A stretch of 64,000 bases of DNA from Flavobacteriales bacterium (lineage in GTDB: Bacteria; Bacteroidota; Bacteroidia; Flavobacteriales_E; Vicingaceae): the NCBI GenBank assembly GCA_020853105.1, contig JADYZM010000004.1, forward strand, positions 124,001-188,000, given 5' to 3'. The notes below the pieces were generated by a model, which was given only the letters and a program-made list of their open reading frames with translations, was not told where the DNA came from and searched no databases. A program made the translations under genes and the position numbers. This document shows positions 27,074 through 36,092 of this stretch, one piece after another (the stretch's first letter is position 1; the number at the start of each line of letters is the position of its first letter).

Positions 27074-28132
27074 ATGACCTTTTTAAAAAAAATATTGATT
27101 ACAGGTGGAGCCGGATTTATCGGCTCTCATCTTGTTCGGCTAATGGTAAATAAATATCCAAGTTACAAGATTGTCAACCTAGATAAGTTAACGTATGCCG
27201 GTAATCTAGAAAATTTGAAAGACATTGAAACTTCTAGTAACTATGAATTTATTAAGGGAGACATCGTTAGTGCTGAATTTATTGCTGATTTGTTTAAAAA
27301 ATATCAGTTTGATGCCGTCATACATTTAGCAGCAGAATCGCATGTGGATAGGTCTATTGCTAACCCCATGGATTTTATAATGACTAATATTGTTGGAACG
27401 GTTAATCTATTAAATGCTGCCAAATCAAATTGGAGTTCAACTAAAAATAATTTGTTTTACCATGTTTCAACTGATGAAGTTTATGGAAGTCTAGGACAAA
27501 CAGGTATGTTTACAGAATCTACTTCTTATGATCCCAGAAGCCCATATTCAGCATCAAAAGCCAGTTCCGATCATTTGGTTAGAGCCTATTTTCACACGTA
27601 CCATTTACCGATTGTAATTTCAAATTGTTCTAACAATTATGGATCGCACCAATTTCCGGAAAAGCTCATTCCATTGTTTATTAATAATATAAAAAACAAC
27701 AAATCCTTACCTGTATATGGAAAAGGAGAAAATGTCAGAGATTGGCTTTGGGTTGAAGATCATGCTAGAGCCATTGATTTAATTTTTCATAATGCTAAGA
27801 TTGGAGAAACATACAATATTGGTGGGCACAATGAGTGGAAAAATATTGATTTAATTAGAGTAATGTGTAAAATAATGGATGAAGAATTGAATAGACCTAT
27901 CGGTACCTCAGAAAAATTGATTACTTACGTTACTGATAGGGCTGGTCATGATTTGAGATATGCAATAGATGCTACAAAACTAAAAAATGAGTTGGGTTGG
28001 ACACCATCGTTGCAGTTTGAAGAAGGAATTAAAAAAACGATTCGTTGGTATCTCGAAAATGAAAACTGGTTAAATCAAGTTACATCTGGTGAATACCAAA
28101 AATATTACGATAAACAATATTTTAACCGCTAA
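27074..28132 (+). CDS. rfbB: dTDP-glucose 4,6-dehydratase
   Basis: The 352-residue extended SDR matches RmlB: ILITGGAGFIGSHLVRLMV, NLDKLTYAGNLENLKDIE, HLAAESHVDRSIANP, FYHVSTDEVYGSLG with the dehydratase Asp-Glu pair, YSASKASSDHLVRAYFHTY with the YxxxK catalytic pair, and NCSNNYGSHQFPEKLIPL. It makes dTDP-4-keto-6-deoxyglucose. The usual partners RmlA, RmlC and RmlD are not beside it, so dTDP-glucose must come from genes outside the window. The gap after the upstream dehydrogenase is 2 bp. Confidence 0.94.
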   Translation: MTFLKKILITGGAGFIGSHLVRLMVNKYPSYKIVNLDKLTYAGNLENLKDIETSSNYEFIKGDIVSAEFIADLFKKYQFDAVIHLAAESHVDRSIANPMDFIMTNIVGTVNLLNAAKSNWSSTKNNLFYHVSTDEVYGSLGQTGMFTESTSYDPRSPYSASKASSDHLVRAYFHTYHLPIVISNCSNNYGSHQFPEKLIPLFINNIKNNKSLPVYGKGENVRDWLWVEDHARAIDLIFHNAKIGETYNIGGHNEWKNIDLIRVMCKIMDEELNRPIGTSEKLITYVTDRAGHDLRYAIDATKLKNELGWTPSLQFEEGIKKTIRWYLENENWLNQVTSGEYQKYYDKQYFNR

Positions 28133-28137
28133 CAAAA

Positions 28138-29121
28138 ATGGTTGATATAAATTATCACACAAGGGATTTATCAAAATTGTCATTTTTGATTACTGGCGGG
28201 GCTGGATTTATTGGGTCAAACATTGTTTCATATCTTATAAAACACAATGCCGGGAGAGTTGTTGTTTTAGATAATTTTTCAAATGGATATATCAAAAACA
28301 TTGAAAAATTTATAGGTAAACCAAATTTTGAGCATATAGAGGGGGATATTATAGACTCTGATACATGTAAAAAAGCCATGAAAGGAATAGATTATATTTC
28401 TCATCAAGCTGCACTTGGTTCAGTTCCCAGGAGTATTGAAAACCCCTTGGCTACACACCAAGCAAATACTACTGGATTTATAAATATTTTGCTTGCAGCA
28501 AAAGAAAACAACATCAAAAGAGTAGTATTTGCAAGCTCTTCTTCGGTTTATGGCGACAGTCAATATTCTCCAAAAAAAGAAGATGTTATTGGAAATCAAT
28601 TATCGCCTTATGCAGTTAGCAAAAGAGCAAAAGAATTATACGCTAGTGTTTTCGCTTTAAATTATGGATTAGATGTGGTTGGACTTCGTTATTTTAATGT
28701 GTTTGGACCCAATCAAAGCCCAAATGGTCCTTATGCAGCTGTAATACCCTTGTTTATTAACGCTGTTATGAATAACAAATCACCATATATTAATGGAGAT
28801 GGTGAACAATGTAGAGATTTTACTTATGTTGATAATGTAGTTCAAGCAAATATAAAAGCATTTTTTTCTGATAAAGAGGTAAAAGGAAAGATAATTAATA
28901 TAGCATTCGGTAAAAAAAATACAATAAACGATTTGTTTTCAAAAATTCGAGCTATTTCAAATTGTACAATTGAGCCCATATATAGAGAACCTAGAAAGGG
29001 TGATGTCAAAAATTCATTAGCAGATATTACTCTTGCTAAAGAGTTGTTGGGCTATGAGCCTTCTATTTCTGTTGATGAAGGATTGAAACAGACTATGGAT
29101 TGGTTTCAAATTAATAAATGA
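28138..29121 (+). CDS. UDP-N-acetylhexosamine (uronate) 4-epimerase (WbpP/TviC-like)
   Basis: The 327-residue SDR reads FLITGGAGFIGSNIVSYLIK, ISHQAALGSVPRSIENPLAT, VFASSSSVYGDSQYSPKKED, SPYAVSKRAKELYASVF with the YxxxK pair, and GLRYFNVFGPNQSPNGPYAA followed by VIPLFI. The GSVPRSI and RYFNVFGPNQSPNGPYAAVIP blocks are those of WbpP/TviC-type 4-epimerases that prefer N-acetylated substrates. It could convert UDP-GlcNAc to UDP-GalNAc, or the uronate made by the WbpA/TviB-like enzyme to UDP-GalNAcA. Its stop codon overlaps the start of the phosphatase gene (ATGA). Confidence 0.9.
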   Translation: MVDINYHTRDLSKLSFLITGGAGFIGSNIVSYLIKHNAGRVVVLDNFSNGYIKNIEKFIGKPNFEHIEGDIIDSDTCKKAMKGIDYISHQAALGSVPRSIENPLATHQANTTGFINILLAAKENNIKRVVFASSSSVYGDSQYSPKKEDVIGNQLSPYAVSKRAKELYASVFALNYGLDVVGLRYFNVFGPNQSPNGPYAAVIPLFINAVMNNKSPYINGDGEQCRDFTYVDNVVQANIKAFFSDKEVKGKIINIAFGKKNTINDLFSKIRAISNCTIEPIYREPRKGDVKNSLADITLAKELLGYEPSISVDEGLKQTMDWFQINK

Positions 29122-29867
29122 TGGGATTATTAAACAGAATATTTGGAAATAAAGAACAATACGAAAGTATAGATTTTGGTGTGTTTAACACAGATATGCA
29201 TTCTCATTTACTTCCAGGGATTGATGATGGATCAAAAAACATAGAAGAATCTATTGAATTAATTCGTGAAATGTATTCAATGGGATATAGAAAAATAATC
29301 ACAACACCGCACGTAATGAGTGATTACTATAGAAATACCCCTGAAATAATAAAATCAAAACTTGACATTGTACGAGAAGAATTAAAGCGTCAAAATATCA
29401 ATATAACTTTTGAAGCTTCAGCGGAATACAATTTAGATGATGGTTTTGAACCAATAATTTCTAATGGTCAGTTAATACCCTTTGGAAATAATTTTATTCT
29501 TTTTGAGCTGCCTTTTATGCAAGAACCACGAAACTTACAAGAGATTATATTTAAAATGCAGACAAGTGGATTCAAACCGATACTTGCACATCCCGAGAGA
29601 TATGAATTTTGGCACCGAAATTTTGATAAATACGAAGAACTAAAATCGAAAGGAGTTATGTTGCAACTCAATTTGCTTTCATTAACAGGCTATTACAATC
29701 CGAATGTAAAAAAAATTGCTGAACGTTTGGTTGATTCAAATTTGATTGATTTTGTTGGTACGGATTGCCATAGAATTGATCACTTAAAAGTTATTCAATC
29801 GTACTCAAATTCAAAGTATTTTTCAAATTTGGCTAAATGCACTGAACTAAAAAATTCTTCATTGTAG
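29118..29867 (+). CDS. PHP-domain protein tyrosine phosphatase, CpsB/YwqE type
   Basis: The 249-residue protein shows the PHP metal-binding motifs in order: NTDMHSHLLPGIDDGSKN, ITTPHVMSDYY, the Glu in FEASAEYNLDD, LAHPERYEFW, and FVGTDCHRIDH. This is the CpsB/CapC/YwqE family, Mn-dependent phosphatases that dephosphorylate bacterial tyrosine kinases controlling capsule export. It is the last gene of the sugar cassette, joined by an ATGA overlap to the epimerase gene. An ATG three bases later (29121) is an equally possible start. No BY-kinase (Wzc) or export gene is in the window, so its partner must be elsewhere. Confidence 0.92.
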   Translation: MMGLLNRIFGNKEQYESIDFGVFNTDMHSHLLPGIDDGSKNIEESIELIREMYSMGYRKIITTPHVMSDYYRNTPEIIKSKLDIVREELKRQNINITFEASAEYNLDDGFEPIISNGQLIPFGNNFILFELPFMQEPRNLQEIIFKMQTSGFKPILAHPERYEFWHRNFDKYEELKSKGVMLQLNLLSLTGYYNPNVKKIAERLVDSNLIDFVGTDCHRIDHLKVIQSYSNSKYFSNLAKCTELKNSSL

Positions 29868-29904
29868 ATTTTTAAGAGTTTTAGCTAAACTATTTTTGAA
29901 AAGA

Positions 29905-32472
29905 TTAGAAATCTAATTTTGCCTTTGCCCTTATAGCTAATCCTTTCACTCCAAAAAGTGAAGAAATATCGTTGTTATCAAGATAAGTAACACGTTGCAA
30001 TAAATCTATTCTTAGGATTTTAAAAATATTTGCAATTCCTAAACTGGCTTCTATATATGGAACCCCAGCTTTAAAAGGATAGGTAACAATTTCATTATTT
30101 TTCCCGAGAGGAAAGGCAAATAAATCCTTTTGTTTTTCCGGGTTATTCATGTTTGTGAGTTGCCCATACAGCATTTTAATCGAAGCTACTTCACGAAGTT
30201 TTAACTTTTTAAATAAAGGAATTCTATTGAATAATAATCCATTAAAGCTGTGAGTTACTTTTAAGCTAACATATTCATCAGTAACAAATTCTGTGAAATT
30301 CATTAAGTTATATGACAACTCTTGTAAAAAAAACGATTGGTTTGCTTGAGGTAAATTTAACAACGGTAGAGGCACTTTTGAAAATATTTTTCCGCCTTCA
30401 AGTTCAACATCAGAATATCCGGCTATTGCCATATAAAAACGCTTAAAAATATTTGCGTTAAGTTTTGTGAAGTTATAATCACCATTGATTATGCCTTTGA
30501 TTCCTTGAGTATATCTGATTTGAAAAATGGGATGTTTTGTAATAATCGGGACCCTAAAATTTTTCCCTTGATAATATTTCTCGTTCGGAGCAAATCGAAA
30601 ATTTAAACTAAAGTTGTCGGTTTTAACATTATTATAAAATCGTTTAGTTGAAGTATCGCTACTCATAAAATACAGAGAACCTAAAGGACTTTGAATTTTA
30701 TTTTCATAAATAAAATTAAAGGACAAACCGCCTTTCAATTCTTTGATATAATCCAATTTATAAGAATCAATAAAAAGCATTCTATCAGTTCTACCTCTTT
30801 TGAACGACAAAAACATATTGTCGTCATTTATAAATTGTAAATCCTGACCAGGGAAATAGGTGTCGTGTTGATAAGAAGCCGTAATTTTATGCTGAGGGTT
30901 AGTCAGATAATTTTTGTTAAAAGAATAGGTATAGCCACCAAAGTATTTAAATTTTTTATCACCAAATCCATAGGCTAAATATGTATCAAACATCATATTT
31001 TCTATAAAATCAGGTGTTGTTCTAAATCCTGCTCTAATTCTGTCGCCTTCAACCTTATTGAAACTATAGATTGAATTTAATGGACCGATTTCAATTTTAC
31101 CCAAGTCATGCCACCCGGTAATAAGAAGAAATGCAATGTCCATAAACCTTTTGTATGCTTTTATATTCTGGATACTGTCTATCATTATATAAACGTTCTG
31201 CTCATTAGCTGTAAGCGAATCAGGTCTGACAGTGTTCCAAAATGTATCAACTTGTTGCTTAATGTTTTCAACTTTTATAACGTTTTCTATTGGAGTGTAA
31301 ATGCTATCCGGCTGAGGGTTATTTAGTTTATAATTGGAATAAGAAACTTCTTTTTTACCAAAAAAACCTCTTCCTTTTTGAGTGAAATTATAGTCAATAA
31401 TCAATTTGTCTTTTGAAACTAACCATGTAGAATCATTAATCTGACCAAATTCCTGTTCAAAACTCAAGTCTTTCACAAAGTTGATGTTGATTTGTTTTGG
31501 AACCGATAAACTTACTTTTGAAATGTTATATGATGAATCATTCAAAATATACAGGTTTCCTGTAAATGCAAAATCGGCTTTATTTCTTGGAGTGAAAGCC
31601 AAATTGACACAACTTTTTCCGTTAACAACTGTTGTATCAATAATAAAAAACTTGTAAATAGTTGTGGCTAAAGGTGAAATTGGACTGGTAAATTCGTGAG
31701 CCAATAAAAATATTGAATTATCATAAATATCGATGTCTTGGTATAGTTTCTCCATAATAAAAGACAACCCGTCATCATCTACATAACCTTCAAATCCGGT
31801 TTGTTTTACACCCAATTGATATTCTTTTTCATCTTGTGGATTTTTTCGGTAATACATTTTGCTGGCTGTTTCTCTAAGGAAAATCGGTAAAAATGGTTTT
31901 CCATTTATTTCAGAGGTATCAATATTGTCTAAAACAATTTGAAAATTTTTCTTTAACCAACCCTGGTTGAGAAACTCTTCAGTAATGTTATTCAAATCAA
32001 TTTCTATTTTCTCATATTGGTCAAACTGGTAAAAATCATAAGATTCCTTTCGGTTCTTTGATTTTTTGTCTATCACTGCTTTAATAAGATCTACAGCAGG
32101 GTTATCTTTGTTTTTATATTTTGTTTTTTCGGCAACAATAGTTACTTCCTGCATATTAATGCTGGTTTCTTTAAGTGAAAAATTTATTACCTGTGATTTT
32201 CCTTTTTGAACAAAGGCAGTATCAACTTTATATCCTACAAATGAAGCTACTATTTTTGAAGTTGCCCATTGAGTTTCTATTTCAAAATTGCCATTAAAAT
32301 CTGTTGATGTACCAATGTTAGCTCCCAAAAAGGCAATACTAACAAAAGGCATGGGTTGTTTTGTCGCTGCATCAAGCACTTTGCCTTTTATTTTGGTAAA
32401 CTGCTGTCCGTAGGTTGGTAAACAAAGAATAAATACTGAAAGTATCAAGAATATTCTTTGAATTGGATTCAT
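29905..32472 (-). CDS. DUF5686-like outer-membrane protein with N-terminal carboxypeptidase-regulatory-like domain
   Basis: The 855-residue protein has a signal peptide (MNPIQRIFLILSVFILCLPTYGQ). A CarboxypepD_reg-like beta-sandwich follows (residues about 27-110: KIKGKVLDAATKQPMPFVSI, GTSTDFNGNFEIET). The rest is a long domain, beginning VDLIKAVIDKKSKNRKESYD, with many amphipathic beta strands and a C-terminal aromatic-ended strand (AIRAKAKLDF). This architecture is the DUF5686 family of Bacteroidota, which has no established function. It is thought to sit in the outer membrane. The gene is monocistronic, with a TACATTTG -7-like box 30 bases before the start. Confidence 0.87.
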   Translation of the reverse strand: MNPIQRIFLILSVFILCLPTYGQQFTKIKGKVLDAATKQPMPFVSIAFLGANIGTSTDFNGNFEIETQWATSKIVASFVGYKVDTAFVQKGKSQVINFSLKETSINMQEVTIVAEKTKYKNKDNPAVDLIKAVIDKKSKNRKESYDFYQFDQYEKIEIDLNNITEEFLNQGWLKKNFQIVLDNIDTSEINGKPFLPIFLRETASKMYYRKNPQDEKEYQLGVKQTGFEGYVDDDGLSFIMEKLYQDIDIYDNSIFLLAHEFTSPISPLATTIYKFFIIDTTVVNGKSCVNLAFTPRNKADFAFTGNLYILNDSSYNISKVSLSVPKQININFVKDLSFEQEFGQINDSTWLVSKDKLIIDYNFTQKGRGFFGKKEVSYSNYKLNNPQPDSIYTPIENVIKVENIKQQVDTFWNTVRPDSLTANEQNVYIMIDSIQNIKAYKRFMDIAFLLITGWHDLGKIEIGPLNSIYSFNKVEGDRIRAGFRTTPDFIENMMFDTYLAYGFGDKKFKYFGGYTYSFNKNYLTNPQHKITASYQHDTYFPGQDLQFINDDNMFLSFKRGRTDRMLFIDSYKLDYIKELKGGLSFNFIYENKIQSPLGSLYFMSSDTSTKRFYNNVKTDNFSLNFRFAPNEKYYQGKNFRVPIITKHPIFQIRYTQGIKGIINGDYNFTKLNANIFKRFYMAIAGYSDVELEGGKIFSKVPLPLLNLPQANQSFFLQELSYNLMNFTEFVTDEYVSLKVTHSFNGLLFNRIPLFKKLKLREVASIKMLYGQLTNMNNPEKQKDLFAFPLGKNNEIVTYPFKAGVPYIEASLGIANIFKILRIDLLQRVTYLDNNDISSLFGVKGLAIRAKAKLDF

Positions 32473-32501
32473 CTATCTGTACAGAGGATTTAGATTGAGG
32501 A

Positions 32502-32509
32502 CAAATGTA
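32502..32509 (-). promoter_or_regulatory. putative -7 element of the DUF5686-like gene
   Basis: On the minus strand TACATTTG matches TAnnTTTG. It lies between the gldD stop and the start of this gene. No clear -33 element is seen. Confidence 0.4.
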
Positions 32510-32542
32510 AATAAATAAAAAAAGAAAACGGAATATCGTTTT

Positions 32543-33115
32543 TTATGATTTTTTCCATTGAAAAGTTTGGAAAAGATGCTCAATATCTTTTTTTACAAAA
32601 TCTAATGCAGGAGCTATAGAATCTTGGTTCGGAACAGTGTTAAAATACAGAGAACCCCTTAAAAAATGTGTTGTACTGTCGGTAATATGAAATTGATATT
32701 CGGAAGCAGCATCTCCTTTTATATCATAAACCAGTCCAAATACCTTTTTTTCTGGAAATAACAATGGTATTTGCTCGATATCGGTAGCCTTAACTGTATG
32801 CTTAAAAGCTAAAGTTCTGGAATTTTCCAAAAATGTATCTAGATTGTTGTTTATCGGCTCGTAGCTGAAATAAACTGTTGCTTGTAAGGATTTGAAATCA
32901 AGATTAAACCAACATTGATTAGAATAGTTTGGATTTCTAGATATTGATGAATACACTGGTTTTTCAAAGCTAAACGGGCAATTATCAGAATACAATTCGT
33001 ATTTTTTTTCAGGTAAATCAATACGGAAATAGCCTTTTGGTTTTGGAGTATAAACTTCCTCATCGCAAGCTAAAAATGAAACAGATACAAAAGATAATAG
33101 AATTAACTTTTTCAT
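32543..33115 (-). CDS. gldD: gliding motility lipoprotein GldD
   Basis: The 190-residue protein has a lipoprotein signal (KLILLSFVSVSFLACDEEVY, Cys at residue 17). The typical GldD text follows: YTPKPKGYFRIDLPEKKYEL, CPFSFEKPVYS, NQCWFNLDF, TVYFSYEPINNNLDTFLENS and GLVYDIKGDAASEYQFHITD. GldD is required for gliding and type IX secretion in flavobacteria and is an envelope lipoprotein of unknown biochemical role. It lies 2 bases after gldE, the arrangement known from Flavobacterium johnsoniae. Confidence 0.95.
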   Translation of the reverse strand: MKKLILLSFVSVSFLACDEEVYTPKPKGYFRIDLPEKKYELYSDNCPFSFEKPVYSSISRNPNYSNQCWFNLDFKSLQATVYFSYEPINNNLDTFLENSRTLAFKHTVKATDIEQIPLLFPEKKVFGLVYDIKGDAASEYQFHITDSTTHFLRGSLYFNTVPNQDSIAPALDFVKKDIEHLFQTFQWKKS

Positions 33116-33117
33116 TG

Positions 33118-34443
33118 TTAGTTGATAATGAGTTTTACACGTTTAACTCTTCTTTTGTCAGAAGCTTCAATAATGAAACTTAAATTCTGGAAGTTGATTT
33201 TTTCATTTTTCTGTGGAATTTTTCCCGAAAGTTCTATGATTAAACCAGCTAGTGTTTCTGCTTCTTTTTTCATTTCTGCAAATACATTTTCATCAACGCT
33301 ATTAATAATTTTAGCTAAATCATTAATAGTTGTGCTGCCATCAAAAACATAGGTTTTATCGTCAAGTTTCGAGTAGATAATGTCTTCGGTGTCAAATTCA
33401 TCACTAATTTCTCCTACAATTTCTTCTATTATATCTTCAAATGAAATAATTCCTGAAGTCCCTCCATATTCGTCAACAATTATAGCAAGATGAATTTTCC
33501 GTTCTTGGAATTCTTTCAGAAGTAAATCAATTTTTTTTGTTTCAGGAATAAAAAATGGTGCTCGAAGCAAAGATGTCCAGTCAAAATTAGTCTGTTTATT
33601 TATGTATGGGATTAAATCTTTTACATATAAAACACCAATAATTTTATCGAAAGTTTCTTCAAAAACAGGTATTCTGGAATGTCCGCTTTCATTAATAGTT
33701 TTTATAACATCTTCAATTGGCGTGTTTTTCTCAATTGCAACTACATTTACACGAGCTGTCATTATTTCAATTACACTGGTAGCTCCAAATTTTACGATTC
33801 CTTTCAAAATTTGATGCTCTTGCTCATTTACAGCTATATCGTTAGTTAAATCAATTGCGTGAGAAAGTTCTTCAACAGAAATATCATGAGCTTTACGCTT
33901 CACCCTTTTATCAATAATTTGAGTAGATGAAATGAGCAAGTAACTAACCGGTTTAAATAGCTTTACTAAAAGTCGAATTGGTTTTGTAACAAATTCAGAA
34001 ACCTTTAATGCATTTTTTGTTGCATATACTTTCGGGAGTATTTCACCAAACAAAAGAATTAAAAAAGTTATCCCAACGACTTGAATTGAAAAGGTTAACC
34101 ATTCGGGAATATTTTCAAAATTAAATTGAGATTCTAATGTGAATGTACTAAGTAAAACAATGGCAATATTCACTGTATTGTTGGCTATTAAAATTGTAGC
34201 CAACAGATAGTTTGGCTTATTAATTAATTCTAATATTTTTGAATGAGTAGAATTTTTTTCGGACTTTGAAATCTCATCAATTTCACTAGGTTTTAATGAA
34301 AATAATGCAACTTCAGATGCAGAAATTAGTGCGGAACATGCTAGCAAAAGAATAATTACGATTAAATTAATCAACGTTTCGATTGTAAACGGATTTACAA
34401 TCGAACTTACTATAAGTTGTTGATACGGTTCAGGGTCGTCCAA
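33118..34443 (-). CDS. gldE: GldE, CNNM/CorC-type membrane protein with CBS domains
   Basis: The 441-residue protein has a DUF21/CNNM transmembrane domain (about residues 20-200, with LLACSALISASEVALFSLKP). A tandem CBS pair follows (EIMTARVNVVAIEKNTPIED, GHSRIPVFEETFDKIIGVLY, and VDEYGGTSGIISFEDIIEEI), then a C-terminal CorC_HlyC domain (about 355-440). This is the hemolysin-like family often linked to Mg2+/Co2+ efflux. The copy directly upstream of gldD is GldE, which is not essential for gliding but supports GldD when overproduced. The gap from ssb is 16 bp. Confidence 0.93.
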   Translation of the reverse strand: MDDPEPYQQLIVSSIVNPFTIETLINLIVIILLLACSALISASEVALFSLKPSEIDEISKSEKNSTHSKILELINKPNYLLATILIANNTVNIAIVLLSTFTLESQFNFENIPEWLTFSIQVVGITFLILLFGEILPKVYATKNALKVSEFVTKPIRLLVKLFKPVSYLLISSTQIIDKRVKRKAHDISVEELSHAIDLTNDIAVNEQEHQILKGIVKFGATSVIEIMTARVNVVAIEKNTPIEDVIKTINESGHSRIPVFEETFDKIIGVLYVKDLIPYINKQTNFDWTSLLRAPFFIPETKKIDLLLKEFQERKIHLAIIVDEYGGTSGIISFEDIIEEIVGEISDEFDTEDIIYSKLDDKTYVFDGSTTINDLAKIINSVDENVFAEMKKEAETLAGLIIELSGKIPQKNEKINFQNLSFIIEASDKRRVKRVKLIIN

Positions 34444-34459
34444 GTTCTCTAAGGTTTAT

Positions 34460-34879
34460 TTAAAATGGCAAATCATCATTTGATGGAAAATCTTCATTCG
34501 TTTCAAGCGATGATGTGTTTGATTGGTTTTGTGGGGTAGCATCTTCTCTTTTGCCTGTTAATTGCAATGATTCAGCTATAATTTCGGTGGTATATCTTGT
34601 GTTTCCGTCTTTGTCTTGCCATTGTTTAGTTCTTAATTTTCCTTCCACATATACTTGACTCCCTTTTTTAAGAAATTTCTCAGTTATTTCTGCTAAACCT
34701 CTCCAAACCACAATATTATGCCATTCAGTTATTGTTCTTTTCTCACCGGTAGTTTTGTCTTTGTAATTTTCTGAAGTTGCTAATGTGAAATTCCCAACAG
34801 GAACTCCACCTTCTAGGTATTTTACTTCAGGGTCTTTACCCAAATTTCCTAACAATATAACTTTATTAACTCCTGCCAT
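34460..34879 (-). CDS. ssb: single-stranded DNA-binding protein
   Basis: The 139-residue protein has the SSB OB-fold: [40 protein letters not shown], the [14 protein letters not shown] core and [17 protein letters not shown] Ser/Asn-rich tail ends with the acidic tip NDDLPF, which recruits replication and repair partners. It coats single-stranded DNA. It lies between mutY (31-bp gap) and gldE (16-bp gap) on the same strand. Confidence 0.97.
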   Translation of the reverse strand: MAGVNKVILLGNLGKDPEVKYLEGGVPVGNFTLATSENYKDKTTGEKRTITEWHNIVVWRGLAEITEKFLKKGSQVYVEGKLRTKQWQDKDGNTRYTTEIIAESLQLTGKREDATPQNQSNTSSLETNEDFPSNDDLPF

Positions 34880-34895
34880 TTTTTAATTTTATTTC

Positions 34896-34903
34896 CAAAA
34901 TTA
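34896..34903 (-). promoter_or_regulatory. possible internal -7 element before ssb
   Basis: On the minus strand TAATTTTG matches TAnnTTTG. It lies in the 31-bp mutY-ssb gap, 17 bases before the ssb ATG. It would give ssb-gldE-gldD a promoter separate from mutY. This is a motif-only call. Confidence 0.35.
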
Positions 34904-34910
34904 CGAATAA

Positions 34911-35951
34911 TTAAAGAATTTTTTGAATGTATTTTTCAATCAAACGAGGAACTGCAAATTGGTGAATAGCATTAAGTGAAATTATGAATTGATTTTTGAC
35001 TGGCTTAGGCAGTTTTTTTGTATTTATTTTCCAAAAGGTGGCAATAATTTTTTGATGACTAAGTTGGTGTTCTATTTTTATTGATGGCAAATAAACATCA
35101 GATTTATTTGTGAAACTTTTAGGTAAAATTTGTAATAATTCTTCTTGATTATTAATTTGTTTGTCTGTTTCAATCAATGGAAACTCATGCAATCCAAACC
35201 AAACATCTTTATTAATTCTTTTATTTAATATAATTGATTTATTAGTATTGAATACCAAGTAATTAAAAAATCTTGTCTTTTGTTTTGTTTTTGATTTTTT
35301 TAAAGGAAATAATTCTACTTTTTTATTAATAAATGCGAAGCAATAACTTCTAAAAATACACTCTTCACAATTAGGTGATTTAGGCTTACATTGAATAGCA
35401 CCAAATTCCATGATGGCTTGATTGTAAACGGAAGCATTTTCTTTATTAAGAAGCTTGGTTGCTAGTTTTTTAAATGTTTTTTTTCCGTTTTGCGTATCAA
35501 TGCAATCTTCTATTCCAAATATTCTCGATAAAACCCTATAAACATTTCCATCAATTACAGGATACGGTTGATTACTAACAAATGACACGATAGCTGACGC
35601 GGTATATTCTCCAATGCCCTTTAGTTTCAATAGGGTTGGATAGTCAATTGGAAATTTTCCATTGTATTGAATCGAAATTATTTTAGCAGTTTGATGCAAA
35701 TTAACGGCACGAGAATAATATCCCAAACCTTGCCAAAGCTTTAAAACATCATCTAATTCTGCCTTAGCTAAATCATGAATTGTTGGGTATTTTTTAATAA
35801 AAGAATAATAGTAGTTAATCCCTTGATTAACTCTGGTTTGCTGAAGAATAGTTTCTGAAAGCCAGATATAATATGGATTTTTTGTTTTACGCCAAGGTAA
35901 ATCACGTTTATTATGTTCGTACCAGTCAATTAAAACAGTTGAAAAATCCAC
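34911..35951 (-). CDS. mutY: A/G-specific adenine glycosylase
   Basis: The 346-residue protein is a complete MutY. It shows PWRKTKNPYYIWLSETILQQ with the catalytic Glu, the helix-hairpin-helix LKGIGEYTASAIVSF, and the catalytic Asp in PVIDGNVYRVLSR. The [4Fe-4S] ligands C-x6-C-x2-C-x5-C lie in CKPKSPNCEECIFRSYC. The C-terminal Nudix-like domain (from about residue 225) recognises 8-oxoG. It removes adenine mispaired with 8-oxoguanine. It heads the mutY-ssb-gldE-gldD run and is divergent from the HU-like gene, with 141 bp between. Confidence 0.96.
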   Translation of the reverse strand: MDFSTVLIDWYEHNKRDLPWRKTKNPYYIWLSETILQQTRVNQGINYYYSFIKKYPTIHDLAKAELDDVLKLWQGLGYYSRAVNLHQTAKIISIQYNGKFPIDYPTLLKLKGIGEYTASAIVSFVSNQPYPVIDGNVYRVLSRIFGIEDCIDTQNGKKTFKKLATKLLNKENASVYNQAIMEFGAIQCKPKSPNCEECIFRSYCFAFINKKVELFPLKKSKTKQKTRFFNYLVFNTNKSIILNKRINKDVWFGLHEFPLIETDKQINNQEELLQILPKSFTNKSDVYLPSIKIEHQLSHQKIIATFWKINTKKLPKPVKNQFIISLNAIHQFAVPRLIEKYIQKIL

Positions 35952-36031
35952 AAATATTTAGGGCTTATCGTATAGAAAAAGAATTTTGGCTAAAATTAAA
36001 TATTCAATTTTATTGTATTAATTAAAACTTG

Positions 36032-36039
36032 TATATTTG
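36032..36039 (+). promoter_or_regulatory. putative -7 element of the HU/IHF-like gene
   Basis: TATATTTG matches the Bacteroidota -7 consensus exactly. A TTG at 36013-36015, 16 bases upstream, is a possible -33 element. The ATG follows 53 bases later, leaving an A-rich leader. Confidence 0.6.
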
Positions 36040-36092
36040 CACCCCTCAAAAAGATAATTAATTGAATTTAAAATAGTTAAAAATCATAAAAA

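Noticed and set aside
20713..29867. Horizontal transfer of the sugar cassette
   Set aside because: Polysaccharide loci are often transferred, but base composition and codon use look like the neighbours by eye, and no tRNA, integrase or IS borders it. Not supported without computed composition.
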